A DNA stretch of 64,000 bases from Marthasterias glacialis (lineage: Eukaryota; Echinodermata; Asteroidea; Forcipulatida; Asteriidae), in NCBI GenBank assembly GCA_911728455.2, contig OU452229.1:4581574-4645573 (forward strand), in the 5' to 3' direction. The notes beneath the pieces are model-generated. The model was not told the DNA's origin, did not search any database, and saw only the letters and a list, made by a program, of their open reading frames with translations. A program made the position numbers and the translations under genes. Shown in pieces: positions 12,120-27,336 of the stretch. Positions within the stretch are counted from its first letter, which is position 1. Every line of letters starts with the position of its first letter.

Positions 12120-13048
12120 CTGGGGTTGCATGTTGCATGCACTATTTCATGTATGTAAAAAGCAGTTGGGTGAGAAGATTTCTCCACCACCCCGAGGTAT
12201 ATGGCCCCATTTATTCAAAGAAGGGAAATTGAATGTTTTAGGAAAATGTTTGCATTTTTTATTGGTCCACAATCGTTCACATTTTAATAAAAATTGCTGC
12301 CATTCATAGATTCAATTTCATGTAAAAATTGTAGCTTTTGAGTTAAAAATATAAGATTGGTAAAGTTGATAGTGCAGTGTTCTTACTTTGTGTTATGTAA
12401 TATATATATGAAAAAAACAAACCTGTGAAAATTTGGGCTCAATCCGTCGTCTGAGTCAGGAGAAAAAAGTGAAAAACCGTGCATACTTTTCAGCATGTAA
12501 ACACATTTTCCTTAATTTTGATTTTTTTACAACCGAAACTAAAATCAGGGTCTTCAAATTCTGCTTTCTGGACATTGACAGTATTTCAGACAGAAATATT
12601 TCGACGGAAGATCGGTACTGGTATGAACTTTATAATCAGTGAGCTCTCAGGCTGACTACTAGTTAAAACATTTTTTGATGAATACGAATCCCAAATTCTA
12701 CCTTAAAAGGAAAACAAACCTTATGGTTTATTAGGTGTTTAAAGCCTGCTGCATCATATGTAGCATATAATAGCTTTAAAGAATGAGGTGTTAATAATTT
12801 TGTTGATTTCCTCTTCTTAAACATGTTAAAGGGTGTTCTTTGTTATACATGTGTGAAATTTGTTAACCATATGATATACTGTGTGAAAAAAAGAAGAAGA
12901 TTGGTCTTGCCAGGGTATAAGCTGGAAAAGGTTTATGTAATTTTAAATCTACAACTGTTTAGGAATTTGTACATACTATTGCTAATTGGTGTTAATAGGT
13001 GTGATACATATGCATTGATTGATAATGATAACAACAAATCATAAACAA

Positions 13049-13327
13049 TGAGACCAATCCATTAAGCCCCGCCCCTAAGCATATTGACCAATCACAGCAT
13101 TGGCTAAATCACCACTGTACACGTGGGCAGCACCATGTGCATCTCTTCAGTGCCACACTGCACGACATGAACGCATGCTATAAGTACGCACATACATGTA
13201 CATGTACATGTTTACATTTTCCAAAAGGATTTTTATCGTGTCAGACTTGTGTCGGACTTTCGGTGGCGTACCCAAGGCTGTGATTGGTCAACACGTATGG
13301 GGGCGGGGCTTTATGGATCGGTCTATT
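13049..13327. mobile_element. MITE family B, copy 2
   Basis: The ends read AGACCAATCCATTAAGCCC and GGCTTTATGGATCGGTCTA, and the interior matches copy 1 closely (ACGTGGGCAGCACCATGTG, GTCGGACTTTCGGTGG). An ACATGT microsatellite (about 13193-13211) sits inside this copy. Confidence 0.8.
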
Positions 13328-13464
13328 TTAATTCTAAAGCATGAAACTTTTCTACCATCGCTGTCAACTTTTCGGAGAGTTTTCTTTTCTTAGAAATACT
13401 GCTATCCAAGGAAACGTTTCAAGTAAAGCTCAGGTTTTTGTTTTTTAAACAGGGTGACTGCTTT

Positions 13465-13798
13465 ATGTTCCGATGCCCCTATGTTCCGATAACCCTATGT
13501 TGCAATAATCCCTCATGATCAGTCTACACACTAGGGGTAGAGTTAGGGTTAAAGTTGGCAAAATACATTAGGGGTGTCGAAACATAGGGGTGTCAGAACA
13601 AAGGGGTTTGGGAACATAGTCCTGTCGAAAAGTAGGGATGTCGGAACACTGGGTTGTCGGAACATAGGGGTGTCGGAACATAGGCGTGTCAGAATAAAGG
13701 GGTGTCAGAACATAGGCGTGTCAGAATATAGGGGTGTCAGCAGAACATGGGGGTGTCAGAACAGAGGGGTGTCGGAACAAAGGGTTGTTCCATGAACA
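13465..13798. repeat. GGTGTCGGAACATA minisatellite with an inverted leader
   Basis: From about 13570 to 13795 a 16-18 bp unit (GGGGTGTCGGAACATA and variants) repeats about 14 times. At 13465-13510 the same motif appears two or three times in reverse complement (CCCTATGTTCCGA), so the array and leader could fold into a hairpin. It may be part of a degraded transposon with repeated subterminal motifs. Confidence 0.7.
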
Positions 13799-15079
13799 CA
13801 TATATGTAGTAATTTGGGATGAAACTTTCACAGGTTTTATATTTTTATTGTGTTCATTGGAAACCAGAGACTACAGGAATAGATGCACTTGAGTACTCCA
13901 ACTAAAATAGCTTAAGAATTTCATTGCCTTGTAATCTCTTTATTTTTAAGTATTTTACCAAATGTACTGGTATAAGATTTTTTATTTTCTTGCATTTGTG
14001 TTTTCTGCGTGCCAATCTCACTCAAATAGCTCATATTTAAACATTTGAAACATTTAAACATTTTCACTACATAGAATTTAACGATTATTATTGACAATTC
14101 AAGTGTGTTTTATTATAGTATACGCATAGTACATGTACACCCATTCCTAGGATGGGTCATTTAGAAATTAAATGCACATCAGATGCAAATAAGAATGCCA
14201 AATATCGACGTATGGAAAGTTTTGTTTGTTATTACTGAGAGTGAATTCAAAGGAAATCAAATAATTAACTGTTGAAATACCTGGTTCCTCGTTTTGGGAG
14301 GTGTGGGGTTGAATAAATTACATAAATTAGGTTTTTGATTTGATTTGATTTGATTTATTTTGGCAAACTGCAAAGAGAAATTATACATTCAAATACACAC
14401 CACAAGTTAACATGGACGATATGAAAATAAGGAAAAAGAAATACAAATATAACATAGAATTCAGAAAACAGTAGAAGGAAGGACGGTGTTTGTCGAGGGA
14501 AACACAAAAAGGTCAAAGATTTATTTCCATTGTGGTCCTCTAAACGAAACAAAAAGGGACACAGTCAAAACCATGATGATGGTCTGAATAGTAAACTTGG
14601 AGGATGAGAGCAAAAAAACAAACAAGCAATTATACAGGACAGGACTTAAAAATAGTAATCTTAAGAAGATTGGAAGATTGTAATCCAAGACTAAGAAACG
14701 AGAAAAGGTACATATACTTTTCTCTCTATGGCAAGTAGTTCCAGAGGATTAATAGGTGCATTACAGCAGTATTAACCGTTCGCATCTTTTATCAGACAGG
14801 CCTCAGTACTCCTTGATTGTTTTTCTTCAAAAGTATTACTTGGCATAAGAGCTCCTCATCACATTTTATGCCTTTGAAGCACTCCGTACACGCGGAGGCT
14901 CTCACAACGCCTTGCAGGTATCCCGCAGTTCGCTGGCACAATCCATACACACATGTTATGCATCCACCGAGCCATATGAAAGGTTACCATCGATCGTACG
15001 CGGAAGTATAGTCCGTACGGACAGACAAGATGAGGGTTTTGGTCTAGCTGGAGAAAGTACTTACTTATTTGTAATCAAA

Positions 15080-21613
<6,534 letters not shown>

Positions 21614-21659
21614 AAATTTATTTGAACACGGGAATTCTGTAGATATTATTTATATAGGT

Positions 21660-21665
21660 AATAAA
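21660..21665 (+). other. Proximal poly(A) signal of ABI
   Basis: AATAAA about 47 bp after the ABI stop would give a very short 3' UTR. A second AATAAA at 23580-23585 offers a long 3' UTR of about 2 kb, so alternative polyadenylation is possible. Confidence 0.4.
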
Positions 21666-22120
21666 CACCATTTGTTGGAAATCGGGTTAATATTCCATGT
21701 GCTTGGGTGGGAAGTCATGACGTTCCAAATTGAAATTTTTTGCGAAACTTTAGTGAAAGTTGAGTGGAGTTCTATGTGGGCGAGTTAATTTGCTCCAAAT
21801 TTGTAATATCTATGCGCCTTCGTGATTGACACGTGAGTAAAGCAGCCCCTATGCATTAGACCTATAAAATTTGTTTAAAATTTACAGCTAGCTTTATCAA
21901 TCATTTAAATAACTTTCATTTTAACTAACTTTTCACGGTTATTTATTGAGAACCAAATCTTCCTTTAATTTATAAACACATTTAAAAAAAGAATGGTACC
22001 AGGGCTTATTTTTTTTTAAGAACTTTGAAGATGAATTGATAATCGTTATCATGATTTATAATGAAACACCAGTGATTTATGGTAAATTTTCTTTTGGAGA
22101 TGCTTTGATTGTAGCACTCC

Positions 22121-22280
22121 TGGGGGCCGATTTTACAAAGTGATAAGATTCATCTTAACTGTGTATCAATCTTAATTGCTAAGCAAAGTGTGAAGCCACA
22201 ATGCAAATCACTATAGTGATACTGACATCTCATCTTTGATAGATCAATCTTAGCTCTTGCTGAAATCGACACCTGGCCCC
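22121..22280. mobile_element. Fold-back MITE family C, copy 1
   Basis: Outer arms GGGGGCCGATTTTACAAAG and CTGAAATCGACACCTGGCCCC are inverted. The interior (CTGTGTATCAATCTTAATTG, CTAAGCAAAGTGTGA, CAAATCACTAT) matches 36302-36456. It may lie in the ABI 3' UTR. Confidence 0.65.
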
Positions 22281-23579
22281 TTGACTTACAATCCCGGCCA
22301 AAATACTTGGTCCACTGTGATAGGAAATAACAATACTCTCCTCGACCCCCTCTCCCCCAGAATATGACTGGGATTGTCTGAAATATCAGAGCATGAAAAA
22401 AATAATCAATAAAAAATACAGAGAAATAACCAAAGAATGTGTTGACACAATCAACATTCATTGCTTCCAGGATTAGGCATATTAAAAAAAAAAGAAACAG
22501 TTGAAGTCGTTTTGATTAGGATTCGAACCCACGACGATTAACCGTAGTACAGTATAATAAATGAGAGTAATTTTTTTATATTATTTTGTTGGCGATGGTA
22601 AACCGTGTTGTTCTTTGGCTTTTTCTGCTAAATAACGGAATGAGGGGCTTGAAAACAAAGTGAGAGGCTTGTGTGCCATTTATATAGCATGCTGGACTTT
22701 TCATGTTGAACATAAACTCTCTTACGGGAAATTAGGTGCTAAATTGGCAGGGTAAATCATTTCGGTAAACCGTTGTCGGTGCCCACTACAGTAAAGTTAT
22801 TATTATGTGTGTTTATTATGTGTGCCAAGAACTGTCTTTGCAACAGTTGAGAGTGAGGAGAAAACATCCTGTAAGGAGTTTTCTGGGGGGTTGGTGTCAG
22901 TTTGAAATAGCGTTAACCCTATCCGGACCAGCCTATCTTTGTGACGGAGATCTCCCCCCCTCCGCACTACATTCTTCCGTATTCCACTTGCGCTTGTGTG
23001 AAGTAATGTTATGCATACAGAATCGCTCAGCAGTGTTACCAAGTATAAATGTCAAGGAACACATGATGACTTGAGAAACTGTTACTCATCTAAAAAATAT
23101 TTACATTCTAGTAAACAAAGTACATTGGATAAAAATATGTTCCATGGTTTGTGTGTAAATGTTTGCCTCTGGATAGTCCTGTTATTTAGTCTACCTTATA
23201 ACTTATTATTGCATGTACATGTATATGTCTTTTTCATCGAAATTGTTTTTAAGAACATCATTGATTACTTACTTTATGTAACAATCAACAATAACTTGTT
23301 GCTATTTTTTGCCACAAGTTTAAAAAGATGATTGTGTTAGATTAATTAAGTTTTCTTGGTTTTTGTTTATGATTTGAAATCCAAGGTGGCACAAATAATT
23401 GGAAGTGGTATTGGAAGCTGGCCTCAACAGTGGTCCTTTCCAACATGGAACTTTGTAAACCCATAGACCACTAAATATATTGTAGGAGACTAAACGAAAT
23501 ATGAGTTAATAAGACTGGGTGTTGAATCATTGAGAGGTTTTTCTGATCAACTGATTCTTGCCATTGTTTTACCATCTTT

Positions 23580-23585
23580 AATAAA
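23580..23585 (+). other. Distal poly(A) signal of ABI (candidate)
   Basis: AATAAA follows a T-rich stretch. The 21614-23600 interval has no other gene and could be the ABI 3' UTR. Confidence 0.35.
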
Positions 23586-23934
23586 GATAATCTGGAAAGG
23601 GAAACATATTATGGATGACAGATTTGTTTGTTTTCGGGTCATGTTATGGTATGTGATATGTGTAAAGTGTCAAGAATGCATGATTGACTAATCATAAAAG
23701 ATAGTGATGAAATAGATAGTAATGAAAAAATTTGGATGGTCCATGGTCTTTGTACAGGTTTTAGATATAGGTGGGTAAAGTGAAACCCCATGCCGCCGTG
23801 GCACCACCACCACCAAGTGACATTTTCATTTTGGGGTGGTGGGGGGGGGGACAAGCTGAGGCAAAGATTCTTTTTTTGGGGGGGGGCTATTTTATGTGTC
23901 GAACTAATCATTTGTGCATTTTTTTCGATCTCAT

Positions 23935-24150
23935 TGTTTATTTTATAATTTTTATTTTTTTTTATTTATTTATTTATTTTTATTTTTTATTTATTTATTT
24001 ATTTATTCATTTATTTATTTATTTATTAATTTTTATTTTTTTTTGGGGGGGGGGAGAAGAAGGGGAGAGCAGGGGGTCTTGAGGGGGAGGGGAGCAGGGG
24101 TCTTCAGGGGGAGGGGAGGGGGTCTTCAGGGGGAGGGTGCTCCATCCCCC
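23935..24150. repeat. TTTA tract followed by G-rich polypurine tract
   Basis: About 100 bases of TTTA/TTTTTA repeats (23935-24042) change abruptly to a purine tract (24043-24140) with many runs of four to nine G, including repeats of GGTCTTCAGGGGGAGGGG. A pyrimidine tract follows (CATCCCCCTGCTCCC). The + strand of the G block satisfies the usual G-quadruplex pattern. Confidence 0.8.
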
Positions 24151-24970
24151 TGCTCCCTTTGGTTACACCTTTGCCACCACCACTCTCACATCAGATCAGA
24201 AGGGGTGTCGAAATAGGGCAGTCACCATTTGAAGTAGAATAAAGTGTACAAACAGTACAACACAGACCAGGGATGAGTATGTAATCAAATAGTTGCTACT
24301 TCGAATTTTTCAACCCATTTTGAAAAAAGGTGCTGCGATTGAACAATATAAACAAAGAACAGCGCCACCAATCTCACTGTCGGCACAGTTTTCCAGCAGA
24401 CATGTACCCAGACGTAACATAGGAATATAATAACAGCGGAATGGTCTCGGCAGACGATAGTCTGTCTAGAGCTAGTTGCTGGTTGCGGCAAATCTCAAAC
24501 TTTAGTCAAGGCATGCAAGGTGAGGTTGTCTGCTTTTGTTGCCGGTAAATATTTAACTCAATATTAGTAGTTGATATCTTGAATAATAATACTGAAAACA
24601 CTGATAAGTATGCTAAAAGTTGGTCGTATCCTTGATAAAATAAATTAATTTATAACTATAGATTTCGAACAATATTGACGTTAATGAATTAATGAAGGTG
24701 AAGCAGTGACGTTCCCTTCTCAGTTCTATCCAACCATGTCAACGGGCCCAAACTTTCTTCAAGTTCTTATCTTTAGTCACCGTTGCACTTGTGGCACAAC
24801 AACCACTGTTACGGAGACTAACATCCTAACACTACCAACAGGGTGAACCAATCTCAAACTTTGGTTTTATTTAAACATATAGTCTTATTTTGCTTGGGTT
24901 CCATCCCCAAACACAGACATCACATAGGCCTACAGGGAAAATTCATGGCAATTTTGACTATTTTTGAAAA

Positions 24971-26460
24971 GCAGTCTTGAGTTGTTTTGAGTTGTCTTGA
25001 GCTGTCTTGAGCTGTCTTGAGCTGGCTTGAGCTGTCTTGAGCTGTCTTGAGTTGTCTTGAATTGTCTAGAGTTGTCTTGAGCTGTCTTGAGCTGTCTTGA
25101 GCTGTCTTGGGCTGTCTTGAGCTGGCTTGAGCTGTCTTGAGTTGTCTTGAGCTGTCTTGAGCTGTCTTGAGCTGTCTTGAGTTGTCTTGAGTTGTCTTGA
25201 GCTGTCTTGAGCTGTCTTGAGCTGTCTTGGGCTGTCTTGAGTTGTCTTGAGCTGGCTTGAGCTGTCTTGAGCTGTCTTGAGCTGTCTTGAGCTGTCTTGA
25301 GCTGTCTTGAGCTGTCTTGAGCTGGCTTGAGCTGTCTTGAGTTGTCTTGAATTGTCTAGAGTTGTCTTGAGCTGTCTTGAGCTGTCTTGAATTGTCTAGA
25401 GTTGTCTTGAGCTGTCTTGAGCTGTCTTGAGCTGTCTTGGGCTGTCTTGAGTTGTCTTGAGCTGTCTTGAGCTGTCTTGAGCTGTCTTGAGCTGTCTTGA
25501 GTTGTCTTGAGCTGTCTTGAGCTGTCTTGAGTTGTCTTGAATTGTCTAGAGTTGTCTTAAGCTGTCTTGAGCTGTCTTGAGCTGTCTTGGGCTGTCTTGA
25601 GTTGTCTTGAGCTGTCTTGAGCTGTCTTGAGCTGTCTTGAGCTGTCTTGAGCTGTCTTGAGCTGTCTTGAGCTGGCTTGAGCTGGCTTGAGCTGTCTTGA
25701 GTTGTCTTGAATTGTCTAGAGTTGTCTTAAGCTGTCTTGAGCTGTCTTGAATTGTCTAGAGTTGTCTTAAGCTGTCTTGAGCTGTCTTGAGCTGTCTTGA
25801 GCTGTCTTGAGCTGTCTTGAGCTGTCTTGAGCTGTCTTGAGCTGTCTTGAGCTGTCTTGAGCTGGCTTGAGCTGTCTTGAGTTGTCTTGATTTGTCTAGA
25901 GTTGTCTTAAGCTGTCTTGAGCTGTCTTGAATTGTCTAGAGTTGTCTTAAGCTGTCTTGAGCTGTCTTGAGCTGTCTTGGGCTGTCTTGAGTTGTCTTGA
26001 GCTGTCTTGAGCTGTCTTGAGCTGTCTTGAGCTGTCTTGAGCTGGCTTGAGCTGTCTTGAGCTGTCTTGAGTTGTCTTGAATTGTCTAGAGTTGTCTTAA
26101 GCTGTCTTGAGCTGTCTTGAGCTGTCTTGGGCTGTCTTGAGTTGTCTTGAGCTGTCTTGAGCTGTCTTGAGCTGTCTTGAGCTGTCTTGAGCTGTCTTGA
26201 GCTGTCTTGAGCTGTCTTGAGCTGTCTTAAGCTGTCTTGAGCTGTCTTGAGCTGTCTTGGGCTGTCTTGAGTTGTCTTGAGCTGTCTTGAGCTGTCTTGA
26301 GCTGTCTTGAGTTGTCTTGAGCTGTCTGGAGTTGTCTTGAGTTGTCTTGAGCTGGCTTGAGCTGTCTTGAGTTGTCTTGAGCTGTCTAGAGTTGTCTTAA
26401 GTTGTCTTGGGCTGTCTTGAGCTGTCTTGAGTTGTCTTGAGTTGTCTTGAGCTGTCTTGA
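24971..26460. repeat. 10-bp minisatellite, about 149 units, GCTGTCTTGA
   Basis: Consecutive 10-base units (GCTGTCTTGA, GTTGTCTTGA, GCTGGCTTGA, ATTGTCTAGA, GTTGTCTTAA and others) run from 24971 to 26460 in one unbroken register, so no unit has gained or lost a base. Variant units form a higher-order pattern: ATTGTCTAGA-type units begin at 25061, 25351, 25391, 25541, 25711, 25751, 25891, 25931, 26081 and 26381, giving super-repeats of about 170-190 bp. Because 10 is not divisible by 3, the - strand reads the same ten-residue peptide cycle in all three frames, and the + strand has a stop in every frame. The long - strand frame here is therefore an artefact. Confidence 0.95.
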
Positions 26461-26478
26461 GCTGTAGAGTGTGATTAG

Positions 26479-26664
26479 CAGGCCTCGATCTTAAGAAAAA
26501 CGGGGGCAGGCCTTTGCTGGCCAATCAGAGAAATTGTACAAGGGCATGCTGGCCAAGTTGGTAGTGACAGTGCAATTTTTCTGAAGCCAGTGAAGGGCAT
26601 GCTGGCCAACTCGACAGGGCATGAGGCCAATGGCCTTGGTGGCCTCGGTTAAGATCGAGGCCTG
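26479..26664 (-). mobile_element. MITE family A, complete copy with 6-bp target duplication
   Basis: The ends CAGGCCTCGATCTTAA and TTAAGATCGAGGCCTG are perfect inverted repeats, flanked by GATTAG on both sides (26473-26478 and 26665-26670). It carries the segment missing from the copy at 6456-6580. Its orientation is opposite to the other two copies. Confidence 0.85.
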
Positions 26665-26702
26665 GATTAGTATGACCAGTTGGTTGTATTATTAGTCATG
26701 AT

Positions 26703-26819
26703 TAGACCCAGTAACTGGGGCGCTGTACTCCTTTTTTGAGATTTTGACATTATCTGTCGTACTACAGATAATGTCAAAATCTCAAAAAAAGGAGTACAGC
26801 GCCCCAGTTACTGGGTCTA
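26703..26819. mobile_element. Near-perfect palindromic MITE with 9-bp target duplication
   Basis: Two arms of about 54 bp (TAGACCCAGTAACTGGGGCG... and its reverse complement) differ by a single base in a T/A run and meet at an 8-9 base loop near 26757-26765. The 9-bp direct repeat AGTCATGAT flanks it (26694-26702 and 26820-26828). Nine-base duplications are typical of Mutator-like elements, so a MULE-type MITE is the best guess. The near-perfect arms suggest a young insertion or recent arm homogenisation. Confidence 0.85.
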
Positions 26820-26874
26820 AGTCATGATATTCATAATGGAGATCTATTTATTTTACAAAAACGTCAGGGATAAT

Positions 26875-27203
26875 ATTAGCCCCATTAATAGTGCAATACG
26901 ATGGACTACATGTACCTTCGCTTCTTGGCCCTACGAACGCAATTGTCAAAAATCAGGGATCAACTTACACTTTGTTGCCAAAATTTGTCCATCGATGATC
27001 TCAGTATCATTGCGCCAGAGTCTCAAGTACATTAGATCCAAGGTATAATGACTTATTTTGGTGGAATTTTATGAAAAAATCTCAGCGCTTGTACAGACAC
27101 ATTTCAACATCGTTGGAGCGATGATCCCTGATTTTAGACAACTGCATTCGTAGGGCCAAGAAGCAGAGGTAGTCCAGCGAATTGGCACTATTTATGGGGC
27201 TAA
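26875..27203. mobile_element. MITE with about 85-bp terminal inverted repeats
   Basis: The left arm starts TTAGCCCCATTAATAGTGC and includes CTTCTTGGCCCTACGAACGC. The right arm is its diverged reverse complement, with GCATTCGTAGGGCCAAGAAG and ending CACTATTTATGGGGCTAA. The centre of about 150 bp is unique. It ends about 80 bp before the candidate ORC4 5' UTR exon boundary. Confidence 0.8.
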
Positions 27204-27336
27204 AGGGTAACATACTATTTACAAACCCATGCCCATAAACAGTGTAAATTTCAATACTTAAAACATGGTTATTATTTTGTCAGGGAGGAGTTGATTCGTT
27301 GCCAGCAATCAACGACACCAGCTAATTATCTGATGC

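Larger units (their letters stand above)
8968..15079. other. Intergenic region between SSUH2 and ABI, no gene recognised
   Basis: Holds the repeats listed separately: R500 fragment 9725-9925, TIR element 10578-10975, hAT-like MITE 11733-12119, MITE B copy 13049-13327 and array 13465-13798. A (TTTGA) microsatellite lies at about 14336-14358. The short reading frames here resemble no protein I know. 14880-15079 should include the ABI promoter and 5' UTR, but I see no clear TATA box. Confidence 0.6.

Noticed and set aside
22805-23331. Overlapping + frames of 89 and 106 codons downstream of ABI
   Set aside because: No protein family resemblance, biased composition, and probably within the ABI 3' UTR.
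24971-26460. CRISPR-like regular repeat
   Set aside because: Units are 10 bp with no spacers, in a nuclear animal locus; it is a minisatellite.
25907-26524. 205-codon - strand reading frame over the minisatellite
   Set aside because: It follows automatically from a 10-bp repeat without stops on that strand and has no start context, introns or relatives.
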